This document shows positions 10,025 through 21,600 of a DNA stretch of 64,000 bases, in pieces; the first letter of the stretch is position 1, and every line of letters starts with the position of its first letter. The notes beneath the pieces are model-generated. The model saw only the letters and a list, made by a program, of their open reading frames with translations. It did not search any database and was not told where the DNA came from. Where the stretch lies: positions 1 to 64,000 of the forward strand of contig JAZKAR010000032.1 of the NCBI GenBank assembly GCA_040389065.1, read 5' to 3'. This DNA is from JAZKAR01 sp040389065 (lineage in GTDB: Bacteria > Pseudomonadota > Gammaproteobacteria > Burkholderiales > Casimicrobiaceae). Position numbers and translations under genes: made by a program.

Positions 10025-10599
10025 CGCAAATCCTTTATCTTTTCTAAGCAGCGCTTAAGGCTGATACGTGCATGAAACATACGCGTTTTAATAGTATTTT
10101 CAGGGCACTCCTGAAGTGTGGCGACTTCAGCTAATGAATAACCTTCAACAGACACTAAAGTAATGCATTCACGTTGAATATCGCTTAGCTGGTTAAGACA
10201 GGTGGCAATATGCTGTTGCTGCTGCATTCCTAAAATATATTGTTCCTGTTCCATTAAAGGTTCGAACACGTCTGTTTCTGCTTCTGCCATTTCTTCATCC
10301 AATTCTGTTGTTTGAAGTTGAGACTTTCGCAGGCGCGTTAGCATTTTATTGCGAGCTATCCCTAGTATCCATGTGCTTACACTCGATTCTCCCCTGAAGC
10401 GGCTAGCGCACTGCCAAACTTCATACAGTGTGTCGCCAACAATCTCTTCTGCCTCGGCCTCGTTATGCAAACGGTTTAGCGTAAACGCATAAATTCGTCG
10501 TGCAAATAAGCGGTGAAGATGATCAAGAGCTTGCTCGTCTTTTTCCGCAATTTTTTGGAGAAGCGTTTTATGCAAGTCAGAATCAGAAGTTAAAGCCAT
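10021..10599 (-). CDS. ECF-family RNA polymerase sigma factor
   Basis: The 192-residue protein has sigma region 2 (IYAFTLNRLHNEAEAEEIVGDTLYEVW, then FRGESSVSTWILGIARNK) and region 4 (LSDIQRECITLVSVEGYSLAEVA, then CPENTIKTRMFHAR), with nothing else between them. That is the layout of extracytoplasmic-function sigma factors. It is the first gene of the minus-strand series that continues with its anti-sigma factor, the caspase and the CHAT/TPS genes, so it probably controls its own locus. The target promoter motif could not be identified. Confidence 0.92.
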   Translation of the reverse strand: MALTSDSDLHKTLLQKIAEKDEQALDHLHRLFARRIYAFTLNRLHNEAEAEEIVGDTLYEVWQCASRFRGESSVSTWILGIARNKMLTRLRKSQLQTTELDEEMAEAETDVFEPLMEQEQYILGMQQQQHIATCLNQLSDIQRECITLVSVEGYSLAEVATLQECPENTIKTRMFHARISLKRCLEKIKDLR

Positions 10600-11496
10600 G
10601 TCATACCATCCATATGTCGCTGTAGCGATGAAAAAGGTTCAATGTAAAGAAAAAGTTGTTGCGCCAGCTATATAAAAGAAAAGTGAGATTAGCGTCAATT
10701 AGGGTTATTTTTTATCAATTAAAACCATTACATTAATGAGGTTTTGATGGAAAAATAATGATTGCTTTTAGAGGTAAGGCAAATCGCAATATTTAAGCTA
10801 AACATTCTATTTACATTAATTGTATTTCCTAGGATTTTAGAAAGGGCGCTATTGATAAAATCGCATTTTTCTAAGTATTGTATAAGCTACGTATAGATAA
10901 CGGAGGTCATTGTAAAACATTTTTATATTATAAGGTGATAAAAAATACACATTGGTATAAGATTTTTTTGAATAGTGAAAGCAATTAATTGAATAATTAA
11001 TTTGATTTTTTGGGAAGTTTAATGTTATTAAATATGTTTTTATTTTATTTGTTATTTAAAATGCTTTTAAGATGATGAGATAGCTTAGTTTTGATTTAAA
11101 AAGGCTTGTATGTCTATATATTGTGTAGTAAAAAATATTATCATAAATAATCAATATTGATTTAATTTGATTATTATTTTTTTTAAGAAAATTAATAATT
11201 TTAGGAGATGAGTTTAATTATTTGCTTGGTTTTTGAAAGCTGGTATTTATTTGAAGGGTATGATTTTTATTGAAGTTAAGTAGTCGATAAAAAATTACAA
11301 ATCAGAGGTAAATTAACAAATTTTTATGATTGAGATTGGTTTTGTTTAAAAATGCTTTGAGCATAAAGAAATTATTCTCATGCTAGCATTCAATTGAATG
11401 CAGCTGATGTTAAAAATTAATATATTAAAAGTGAAATATTGATGTTTTTAATATTAAATGTTTGTTTTTTGGCTGGAAGTATAAGCTGAAATATAA
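10600..11496. other. Long AT-rich intergenic region
   Basis: About 900 bp with no plausible coding frame and very high A+T, rich in T and A runs. It contains the upstream region of the sigma factor gene at its left end. I saw no tRNA, hairpin array or recognisable mobile-element remnant. Confidence 0.6.
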
Positions 11497-11531
11497 GCCG
11501 AGGTACAATTAAGTATCTCGGCTTTTTTTGA
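11497..11531 (-). terminator. Terminator downstream of subtilisin-like gene (possibly bidirectional)
   Basis: Stem arms aagccgag(g)tac at 11497-11508 and gta(t)ctcggctt at 11515-11526 pair with one mismatch around a 6-base loop. A T run follows on the plus strand and an A/T-rich tail on the minus strand. It lies 20 bp beyond the stop of the protease gene. Confidence 0.75.
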
Positions 11532-11551
11532 AGCAATTAAACTTTTATAGA

Positions 11552-13378
11552 TTAATTATAAAAATTAATTTTTAAACCCATACGGAAGTCAGCGCTGGTA
11601 TCACGATTTGCATAACGTCTTACACGAATTTTATAGTTTCCAGTGACGCTAGGAACAAAGTTAACGACTTCATATTGGTTATCAAATGACGATGAGCCAC
11701 CTACATAGGCACCTGTGGGGCTAAGAACAGTTAAATCTAAATCCTGACCAATAGGGTGTGCATCGGCTTTGTGATCATATGTATAGGTACCACGATTCAG
11801 CCAAGCAATCGCTACACGTACTTTTTGCGAGGTATTTGTGATATTAACAATTTTGTCGATATAGCCATCAGTTGCACCGTCTGCTGCATCAAAACTGCTA
11901 AATGAAGCATTATTACCATTGTAGTAGTAGGTATAGCCATCGTAATAGGTGCTTAAGAAATCAATGCCACCTTGACCTACTTTATCAACGCCGCCTGTAA
12001 TCGCATCGGTGGCACCGCCAATCATGCTAGCGTAAACAACATAGGGGCGATCTAGGTAAACAGATAACCCTGACATCATATCAGCTGCAAAGGCTGCGGC
12101 ATGAGGTGCTGCCATGCTAGTACCTGTCATGGTAAAACCACCTGCGGTAATATTGGTACCAGGTGCTGAAAACTCTGGTTTATTATTGCCAAGTTCGTTG
12201 TCTACAAAACATGATGAGCTATTAATCGTATCATTTGCATCGTTGTAATTGCCAACAGCCATTACATTTAAGCCTTTAGCTGGAGAAACAATAATGTCAC
12301 TGCCTGTATCGTTATTGCCTGCAGCATTGAAAATTGCGATATTGTTGTTATAAGCTAAATTATCCCAATCGCGATCTAATGTCGAGTAACTGGTAGTCTG
12401 ATTACCACCATTAGAGCGGTTAATCACACGAATAGCTGGGTTGCCATTTACCCCATCAAGATCAGTTGCTTGGGGGAGAACAGCACCACCACGGCAGTAA
12501 ATATAGGAAGAAGGTGATACCGCACGCATAATGCCAAAAACATTCTGTGAATGGTTAGTTTGTGAGCCAGCTAGGCGATCATAATTAGTCCGTCCCGTTT
12601 CATCTGCGCAGCCGCTTTCGGTCATATAAATACCAATACCTGAACCATGAAGGTTGCTGTAAGGCAATGCATAATTAGTAATATTGGTGTCTTGCATAGC
12701 AGATGTAATTAAATCCTTCACAGGGAAGGCTAATTCAATCCCCGCAATGGAAGCATCGCCAGAAGAAAGCAATTTTCTGATTTGCGCCGCAGTCAGTTCC
12801 GCAGTAATTGTTTCAGCACCAGCTTCAATAGCAACTTGTACTTGTTTATGGCCTCTTAAGCGATGACGGTCTGCAAAAGCTTTTGCTATCTCTTTTTGTG
12901 CCTCGATACGTGCCTTGCGTTCAGCCTTTTTTCTTTCTGCTTTTACTCTAGAGTTGGCAATAAGCGCCTGATCACTTGTTTCACTTCCGTTATGGGTTTG
13001 ATTAACAATGCGACCGTTTTTAATTTCAATAGAGCCTGACTCTGTTTCTGTAGAGCTTTGAATTTCGGGTGTTACCAACGCAATATTAACTGCAATCGTT
13101 TCGCTATCTTTGGCTTTGGCAAGGCGTTGATTAAGAGCAGATGTGGCAAGTTGACGTTTTACTTGTGGAAGTGCTGCAATATTTCTACCTGCTTGCTTTA
13201 CTGTTTCCTTAACGCTGCCATCGGTGTCGAGTGTTTTTTCAAATTTATAGGTAACACCATCGATTTTTTTTGTTTTTTGCTCAATAACTTTAGCGTCTTG
13301 CGCAATAGCGGCACCTATCATAGTGCTTAGCGCCATTGATACTGCAACAGATATAATTTTGCGTTGGTTAATATTCAT
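11552..13378 (-). CDS. Secreted subtilisin-family (S8) serine peptidase
   Basis: The preferred start is the ATG at 13378: it follows AAAGGA by 9 bases and opens a clean signal peptide (MNINQRKIISVAVSMALSTM, cut near AIAQ). The longer frame from 13417 adds 13 unlikely residues. Residues 25-215 look like a propeptide with a Lys/Arg/Ala-rich helix. The peptidase core shows His276 in NHSQNVFGI, the oxyanion Asn in AAGNND and Ser421 in GTSMAAPHA. At the usual catalytic Asp position I read Glu254 (GIYMTESGC). A C-terminal beta domain (QDLDLTVLSPTG ... GNYKIRVRRYANR) resembles pre-peptidase or P-type domains. It is a single gene with its own terminator. Function: extracellular proteolysis; substrate unknown. 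Confidence 0.88.
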   Translation of the reverse strand: MNINQRKIISVAVSMALSTMIGAAIAQDAKVIEQKTKKIDGVTYKFEKTLDTDGSVKETVKQAGRNIAALPQVKRQLATSALNQRLAKAKDSETIAVNIALVTPEIQSSTETESGSIEIKNGRIVNQTHNGSETSDQALIANSRVKAERKKAERKARIEAQKEIAKAFADRHRLRGHKQVQVAIEAGAETITAELTAAQIRKLLSSGDASIAGIELAFPVKDLITSAMQDTNITNYALPYSNLHGSGIGIYMTESGCADETGRTNYDRLAGSQTNHSQNVFGIMRAVSPSSYIYCRGGAVLPQATDLDGVNGNPAIRVINRSNGGNQTTSYSTLDRDWDNLAYNNNIAIFNAAGNNDTGSDIIVSPAKGLNVMAVGNYNDANDTINSSSCFVDNELGNNKPEFSAPGTNITAGGFTMTGTSMAAPHAAAFAADMMSGLSVYLDRPYVVYASMIGGATDAITGGVDKVGQGGIDFLSTYYDGYTYYYNGNNASFSSFDAADGATDGYIDKIVNITNTSQKVRVAIAWLNRGTYTYDHKADAHPIGQDLDLTVLSPTGAYVGGSSSFDNQYEVVNFVPSVTGNYKIRVRRYANRDTSADFRMGLKINFYN

Positions 13379-13846
13379 ATTGGCAAATCCTTTTTTGATT
13401 AGCAACAGGTTGCCCATAACGGTTGCTATAGGCTTTTTTATTCCTCGTTTGCTTCAGAGGCGCAGGTAGTATAAGCAGGCTATATTTTTTAAGACAATAA
13501 ATGCGAATAATTATTGATTATTTTGTTGTAAAAAAGGTAAAAAAGGTAAAAGTGGTAAATTAATAATTGGTGAATATTTTTAATTTAAATGGTGATATTT
13601 TTATATTAAAACAAACCTTTATATGAATAGTATTTTCCATAATTAAAAATGGCTATTTATAATTGCCTTATGCTGATTTGGCAATTTAAGATAATTATCA
13701 AATTTGATAATACAATAAAAAAATAATATTAGTGCTTTTGAAAAAGATTGAGTACTTTGATTGAATAGGTTACGTAATTGGGGAGATGCATACATGATAA
13801 AGAAAAGATGTTTTTTTGAATAGTTAGCAATATAATCTCACATCTA
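13379..13846. other. AT-rich intergenic region with short 9-bp repeats
   Basis: No gene was found. Around 13530-13558 three imperfect tandem units of the form aaaaaaggt occur upstream of the protease gene. The rest is AT-rich and probably holds the protease promoter. Confidence 0.5.
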
Positions 13847-14698
13847 TTACTCATAATGCTTAAGAGCTGTGATAAGTGAAGGTATATATGATTTTCCAAA
13901 TAAACATATATGTGCTAAAAGTGGATAAATTTGATAAAGGGGAATACGTTCATTAGCTTCTGAATCTAATGGGTATATCTCTTCATAGGCAGCAAAAAAT
14001 CGTGGTGATGGTGAATCAAATAAGCGTAGCATGGCTAAATCGATTTCGCGATGTCCCCCATAAACAGCAGGGTCAATTAATGTAGGACTGCCATTTTTAT
14101 CACATATTATATTGCCGCTCCATAAATCTCCATGCAAGCGAGCAATTGATTCTTGTGAACCACAAAGCAAATGAAGCCGTTCGCATAATTTCATACTACG
14201 TTTAAATAAATTTTTATCGATGATTTTATTTTTATGAGCATATTGTATAAGCGGATAAAGACGTCGTTCTCGATAAAAATCGGACCATACTGGTATAGGA
14301 GTATTAATTTGTGGTAATGACCCTAAAAAATTATCGTGCGCAAGACCAAACGTGGGTAAACTTGCACGATGCAGCTTAGCCAAACCATGCCCTAAACGCT
14401 CATCGAAATGTTTATGTGGGCGTGATATTTCAATCCATTCAAGTACAAGCATACGCTCGCTAACTGCCAGCACATTTGGAATACGCAATGCTTGCGCTTT
14501 GTGTAACAGAGTGAGGCCTTCGGCTTCTCGCAAATACAGTGAAACAGCAGGGGCTGTATGTGTTTTAACGAAAACTTTATGACCACTAGCAAGCTGAGCA
14601 CAATACGCTAAGTTGATATCGCCTCCGGCAACAGGAGTAGCTGAAAGAACATTGTCGTTAAGCAATTGTTCAATCTCTATCATCCATGCATGCTTCAT
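13847..14698 (-). CDS. Fructosamine kinase family protein
   Basis: The 283-residue protein matches the fructosamine-3-kinase/ketosamine kinase fold. The N-terminus has VAGGDINLAY and KVFVKTHT (the ATP-binding lysine region), and the catalytic loop is ARLHGDLWSGNII followed by LIDPAVYGGHREIDLAML, which holds the metal-binding Asp. The family phosphorylates sugar-derived adducts on amines as a repair step. Length is normal (about 285-290). It stands alone, with an interspersed repeat directly upstream. Confidence 0.88.
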   Translation of the reverse strand: MKHAWMIEIEQLLNDNVLSATPVAGGDINLAYCAQLASGHKVFVKTHTAPAVSLYLREAEGLTLLHKAQALRIPNVLAVSERMLVLEWIEISRPHKHFDERLGHGLAKLHRASLPTFGLAHDNFLGSLPQINTPIPVWSDFYRERRLYPLIQYAHKNKIIDKNLFKRSMKLCERLHLLCGSQESIARLHGDLWSGNIICDKNGSPTLIDPAVYGGHREIDLAMLRLFDSPSPRFFAAYEEIYPLDSEANERIPLYQIYPLLAHICLFGKSYIPSLITALKHYE

Positions 14699-14715
14699 GT
14701 GTAAAATCTTTTCTC

Positions 14716-14815
14716 TTAGAGGTTACGCAGTGGTGCTTTCTCAGGGGTATTGGCAACGTGCCTACCTTTGCTTACTGTAGTGCATTGCAATATTTGATAG
14801 CATGCATAACGTCTA
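14716..14815 (+). repeat. Palindromic interspersed repeat, copy 1 (degenerate)
   Basis: It starts TTAGAGGTTACGCAG and ends CATAACGTCTA, with the internal TTGGCAACGTG block shared with other copies. The right arm is diverged. It lies between two divergent genes. Confidence 0.65.
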
Positions 14816-14894
14816 CTGGTAAGTGGTAAGGGCGTTGATCACTTATTATAACAATCTACACGTATCATTTTTTTCTATACTTTCACTATAAGCT

Positions 14895-15449
14895 ATGAAA
14901 ACAAACATTCTCCCCGCACAACTAGCACATACTTCTCAAATTGAAGCGTTAATTCAATTATCTGTACGAGAACTTAGCCAATTAGATTACACAACTGAGC
15001 AGATTGAATCAGCACTTGAAAAAGTATTGGGGCTAGACACTCAGCTTATTAAAGACCAAACCTATTTCATTTTACAATCAGGAAATGAAATAGTCGGGTG
15101 TGGGGGCTGGAGCTATAGAAAAACTCTTTTTGGGAGTGATAATCGGCAACAGCGCGATAATGGGGTGCTTGATCCTAAAATAGATGCCGCAAAAATACGC
15201 GCTTTTTTTATACATCCGCATCATGTACGTAAAGGGCTTGGTAAACAGTTGTTGATGTACTGTGAGCAGCAAGCATGGGATCGAGGTTTTACGAAGCTAG
15301 AGTTAGGAGCCACTTTACCAGGGCAACGCCTTTATAAAAATTTTGGATACATTGCAGCGGCGCCTTATGATTATGAAATTGCCCCCAACCTTTATATGCC
15401 CATTGTTCCGATGAGTAAAACGCTGTCTACACGGCCTGAATCTGAGTAA
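14895..15449 (+). CDS. GNAT-family N-acetyltransferase
   Basis: The 184-residue protein has the GNAT layout: an N-terminal helix-rich part (IEALIQLSVRELSQLDYTTE), a central strand EIVGCGGWSYRK, then IRAFFIHPHHVRKGLGKQLL, which contains the acetyl-CoA pyrophosphate-binding R/Q-x-x-G-x-G/A pattern, and a C-terminal GATLPGQRLYKNFGY. It transfers an acetyl group from acetyl-CoA to an amine; the substrate is unknown. It is a single gene divergent from the fructosamine kinase gene. Confidence 0.88.
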   Translation: MKTNILPAQLAHTSQIEALIQLSVRELSQLDYTTEQIESALEKVLGLDTQLIKDQTYFILQSGNEIVGCGGWSYRKTLFGSDNRQQRDNGVLDPKIDAAKIRAFFIHPHHVRKGLGKQLLMYCEQQAWDRGFTKLELGATLPGQRLYKNFGYIAAAPYDYEIAPNLYMPIVPMSKTLSTRPESE

Positions 15450-15611
15450 TTTAGCTAATGGATTGTGCTAATTTGCTAATAGAAAGTAGGAAGATTAAAT
15501 AATAGGCACAGACTAAGCTTAGTCACTTCTTACCCTAACACTGATCTAACCTTAGCCCTCTTCCCAAAGGAGTGAGGGCATCTAAGGCAGTTTATTGAGA
15601 TATAGCGATAT

Positions 15612-18600
15612 CTAAACTTTCGTTACTTTAATTTCGATAGTATGTACCTGTTGGTCATGCTGCAAATGAATCACTTGATCACTCTGCTTGAGGCCATCAA
15701 CGGTAATCCCAGAATCAGACACATTACTTTCTGGGTGATTTTCTTGCAACACTTCAATATGGTACATCGTATTCCAATGGCGAAGCGACAGTTTGAACGA
15801 TGGCCAGCTGGCGGGTAAACATGGCGTAATCGTGAGTCTGTCGCCTTCTAAATATAACCCTAGTAATGACTCAATAATGAGTCGGTACATCCAGCCTGAA
15901 GAGCCTGTATACCATGTCCAACCGCCTCGCCCAATATGAGGTGAAACAGCATACACATCAGCGGCAATCACATAAGGCTCTACTTTATACGTTGCAATAT
16001 CTTCAGCTGTTTTACCATGATTAAGCGGATTAATCATGTTGACTAGTTCCCACGCTTGCTCACTATTGCCAATTTTTGCAAAGGCCATTGCAGACCAAAT
16101 AGCGGCATGAGTATATTGTCCGCCATTTTCACGTACACCTGGTACATAGCCTCGAATATAACCGGGGTTTAGATCAGAGATACTGAACGGTGGGTCAAGT
16201 AATTGTACAAGCGCATAATCTTTTTTCACCAGACGTTGGTATACAGCTTGCATCGCATGATGGGTACGTGTTGTATTCCCTGCGCCTGATAACACCGCCC
16301 AACTTTGAGAGATTGAATCAATCTGGCATTCTGGATTTGCTGAAGAGCCAAGCGGAGTGCCATCATCAAAGTATGCACGGCGATACCATTGACCATCCCA
16401 CGCATGCTCTTCCAGATTTTGTCGCAACTGAATCGCTTCGTTTTCACAGCGTTCTGCAAAAGAGGTATCACCTTGTGATTTTGCAATGGGAATAAACCGT
16501 ATCAATACATCGTAAAGGAAGAACCCAAGCCATACGCTTTCGCCGCGGCCTTCAGTTCCTACCTTATCCATTCCATCATTCCAATCGCACGAGCCGATTA
16601 ACGGTAATCCATGCGGGCCAAAGCGCAGGCCTCGAATAATGGCGCGTACACAATGCTGATAAAGAGTTGCAGATTCAGCAGAATGAATAGGCAGATCATA
16701 ATAGGAGTCTTCCCCGTGATTAAGCGGGCGCCCCTCCAAGAATGCTCTGGTTTCATACAACACATCAATGTCGCCAGTACTGAGTACATAACGCGTGGTA
16801 GCTAATGGCAGCCATAAATAATCATCAGAGCAAAGTGTACGCACGCCGCGATCAGCAGGGGGATGCCACCAGTGTTGTACATCGCCTTCTTTAAACTGGT
16901 GCGCTGCACATAACAGCAGATGTTCGCGTACTAGATGAGGTTCAGAATAAATAAGCGCCATTACATCTTGCAATTGATCACGGAAACCGTAGGCACCACC
17001 TGATTGATAATAACCGCTACGCGCCCATAAACGGCAAGCAATGGTTTGATACATGAGCCAGCCGTTAGCAAGTATGTTCAACGCAGGGTCAGGCGTTTCT
17101 ATTTGAATGACACCCAAAGTATGTTGCCAATGCTGATGAATAGCATCTAATACTTTACGTGCAGCTGTACGGCCTCTGTAACGATGAATTAAGTGGTTAA
17201 CATCATCATGCGATTGGCCTGCCCCTAACATAAATACCATTTCAAACTCTTGGCCCGGTGCTAGCTCAAAGGGAACTTGCAATGCTGCACATGCATCTAG
17301 AGCGGCGCCTATTTTTCCTGATAAGCGTACTCGGTGCATTGCCGCAGGATTGTATAACGATCGATTTCGCCCAATAAACTCACCGCGATCACCCGTAAAG
17401 GTGCGAATTTTTGCATCTACATCAAAAAATCCAATGCGGTTCGAAAATTCATTATTGTAAGCATTACGTGCACACAATACGCCACTAACAGGGTCTAACT
17501 CAGTAATTACATGTAAGGTAGATTTTGAGCGTAACTCACCGAGTACCCACTCCACATAGCCCGTGGCAGTTAGCTTGCGTGAAACATTTACGCCTACATT
17601 GCGTACTTTGAGAACAGAATATTTTATAGAGGCATCAAGAGCTACATACGTACATAGTTCTGAATAAATACCATTTTCTATATGCTCAAATTGGCTGTAA
17701 CCAAATCCATGACGCGTAACATATTTACCTCGACCACGAGCAGGTAGGGGCGTGGGTGACCAAAACTCACCTGTTTGCTCATCACGTATGTAAAAAGCTT
17801 CACCGCTGGAATCAGTGACGGGATCATTATTCCAAGGTGTAAGGCGGTATTCATGCGCATTCTCACCCCAGGTATAAGCCTGACCGCTTTCTGATACCAC
17901 GCTGCCAAAGTTAGGGTTAGCAAGCACATTTACCCAGGGAGCAGGTGTTTGCGTTTCAGGGGTAGTAATAATTACATATTCGCGACCATCGTGGCTAAAG
18001 CCGCCGACGCCGTTAAACATGGTCAGATTCCCGACTGCAAGGTCTGGCATCGAAGAAGGAATCAAAGCAGGTTTGCGTGTAGGAATTAAAGGTGGGATAC
18101 GCAACTCTGGCAAGGCTCTGCGATGAATTTGTTCCGATAATGACCCACGGCTATCGCTTAAAATGACTCGCGCAACCGATTGCAACAATATGCGATCTTC
18201 GCTTGATATTTGGTCAGCCAGCCGTAAGAAAATACCGCCAGGACGATCAACATTTTGGGCTTCAGCACTAGAAGAAATTAACCCCATAATATGATCTTGC
18301 AGTTGCTGGCGGTAGCTAGCATGATCTTCATTCCAAATCACTAAGTCTACAGCTAAACCTTTCAAACGCCAGTAAGCATGGGCCTGAATAAGCTGGCGGA
18401 CTAGATCAATATTTTCCGAACTCTTAATTTTTAACAGTACAATAGGCAAGTCTCCAGAAATGGCATAACTCCATAATCCTGATTGACCTCGCTGGTTTTT
18501 AATAAGAATGCTGGCATCGGCTCTTAATAAGGCATTTGAATAAAAAATATAGTTAGCTAAATGACTATATACCTGTGCATCAGCATTCGTAATATTGAGC

Positions 18601-21600
18601 TGACGCAACATCACTTGCCCATGTGTCCACGCTAACTCAAGTACACGATCTGCAAGATGGCGATCTTGGTATTTTTCAATCAGATGCAAGGCATCATCAC
18701 GTGTATCGGCAACACCCGTTACCATATCAATAATGACAGATTTTTCTGGCTCTAGCGTAATTTGGTACCGAATAGAAGTAATTGGATCTAGCACAGAGCC
18801 TTGGCTGCCAGATAACTGCTTTGAATTTAACATGGCATGAGGAGCAGCCAGGCTGTTACCTCTGCCAATAAATTTCATGCGATCTGTTTCGTAAGAAATT
18901 TCACCAATACTGCTATCATGTACCGCCATTAAATGAAGCATCCATGGCATTTTTTCGCCCAATGTACGAGGGCGCCGTGTACAAATAATGGCACGTTGCT
19001 GTTCAAGAATTTCAGTTTGTATAAATAAATTACTAAAAGCAGGGTGAGCTGAATCCGCTGGAGCTGGCGCTAGCACTACCTCTGAGTAACTGGTGATATC
19101 AATGGTTTTACGTACAGATGAGCGATTCGTAATACGTGTTCTGCGAAGTTCGATATCATCTTCAGGCGATACCACGATTTTGGTATGCATATCGATATCT
19201 TGATCGCGGCGGCGAAATTCTGCTTGGCCTTCTGAAAAAATAACTTCGTAATGATCAGGTTTTTTCAGCGTAGGTTGATACGTGGTTGACCAAAAAGCAC
19301 CTGTTTGGCTATCGCGTACATAACAAAAAGCTCCCCAATGATCACGCGTTGTGTCTTCGCGCCAACGTGTAACGGCAAGGTCTTTCCAACGGCTAAAGCT
19401 GCCTCCTCCATTGGTAATCATTAAGTGATATTTGCCGTTCGAGAGTAACTGAGTTTCAGGAACGCGGGTATCAGCGCTAGTCAGCAAGCGCATAGGCAAG
19501 GCATGCTCATCAAGCGAAATGCGAATATCTGCCAACTCAGTTGTATTTGCATATAAAGCTGTGGCTTTAGGAACTTTTTCATGTAGCAATAATAAGGTGG
19601 CTTGAAACAATGGGTCTGATTCAAATCGTTTCTGCATAGGGCGATTAAGCAGTAAATAGGCCAAGGATAAAAAGCCCATGCCCTGATGGTGCGACATATA
19701 CGATTGAACAACTACATGGTTTTGCCCGCGTGGTAATCGGGCAGGTGTGTAATCTATTGCTTCATAGAAACCTAGAGTTCCTTCAAATCCTTGCTCTTTA
19801 AGTTTTTGAAGGTTAATACAGGCAGCTTCTGGTGCTACCATAAGCGCCATCATTGAAGCATAAGGCGCTACAACAATATCATCACCCAAGCCGCGCTTAA
19901 GCCCTAAGCCAGGCACACCAAATGCACGGTATTGATAATTAAGGCTTGCATCAAACGTATAGTAGCCAGACTCTGAAATACCCCACGGTATACCGCGTTG
20001 CTTACCGTATTCAATTTGTCGTTCTACGGCAGATTTATAGGTTTGATCAAGAAGTGTATTTTCATAATTAGGCATAATTAACAGCGGCATGAGGTACTCA
20101 AACATCGAGCCACTCCAGGATAAGAGAATAGGTTCTCCTCCTGCTATCGTTAATTGGCGCCCTAATGCAAACCAGGTTTCTTGAGGTAATTGCCCTTGTG
20201 CAATCGCTACAAAAGAGCATAAACGGGCTTCAGAGGCGAGTAAGTCGTAAAAGCTATTATCGCGCCGACGTTCGCTTGCGTTATAGCCAATTGCCAGAAG
20301 ATGCGTTGTTTTATCATATAAAAACGCATATTCCATACGAGCAAAGTCAATACATTGCAACATCATGCTTTCAATTGAAGCAATTAACTCCGCAGCATGT
20401 TGGCTACCTTGTGTAATGTGTTGAGCTAACTTAGTATCAACGTCAGAAGGTAGAAGCGTTTCTAGTTTTGCAAGATTGCGTAATGTAGGAATGGTTTGAA
20501 GATCTAATTCAGATGCATTAGCTAAGCTTTGAGCAGAAGATGAAAGACTCCATGGTGCAAGCCAAATAAGCTCTTTATAAGCGTCATGACATTGCTGATG
20601 TAAAGCAGCTGCCCATGAAATGCTAACTGGTAGCGTTGCCGATGATTGAAAAAGTGTTCTGATATCTAAGCTGCTGCTTACAAATTGCTCTAACTGCGTA
20701 GCAAGATCAAAAAGTGTAGAAGGGGGAGTAGCCAGCGCTTTCTTTACAAGCGTATGAAAATGCTCAAGCTTGGGGTGAGATGCTGAAAATTCGCTGTTGT
20801 CGTTTAGGCTTTCGAGCACTACCTGAAATGTATCATTCATTCCCTCAAAAAGGCGCGGGCCTGCAATAGATTGATCAAGCAATAACGATAGCCCAGGACG
20901 TAATGTGAGTAAATGGCCTGCAAGATTACCGCTATCCACTGTTGAAACATACATGGGATGAAGCGGCTTAAGGGTTTGAGTGTCGTACCAATTATAAAAA
21001 TGGCCTTGATGACGCTCAAGCTTTTCCATTGTGGTTAGCGTGTTTCGTGTGCGTGTTAGAAGCTTTTCAATCGAAATGTAACCAAAGTCATAGGCTGATA
21101 AATTTGCTAGAAGCGCCAAACCAATATTAGTAGGGGAAGTTCGGTGAGCGACCGCAGCCACTGGTTTTTCCTGCATATTATCAGGTGGTAACCAGTTATC
21201 TTCTTCCACCACAAAATTTTCAAAAAAAGCCCAGGTTTTTCTTGCCAGATGATGTAAAAATTTTGTTTGATCAACAGATAAAGTTACAGTATTAGAAGCG
21301 AGCGGTAAGCTGATTTTCCAGGCAATAATAGGCGAAATCAACCAAAGTAAGAGAATAGGTACTGCAAATAAAAGCGTAAGCGGTGGGGCAAATAAGATAA
21401 TAAACGATACGGTTGCTATCGCAACAGCTAGAGCGCTCCACATCATTCGGAAAGAATAATGTAACTGGTTACTTGTGCTTTTATTCGCTTCACTTGAAGG
21501 TACCCATTCAAGTAACTGTTTTCGGCTAATCAGCATGCGCCAAACGGTGCGAAGAATAGCATCTAAGCTGAAAAAAGCATCATGAGGTAAAAAGGCTAGT

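Noticed and set aside
15540..15580. Possible terminator between GNAT and ndvB (agccctc ... gagggc)
   Set aside because: The stem is only about 6 bp and has no T run.
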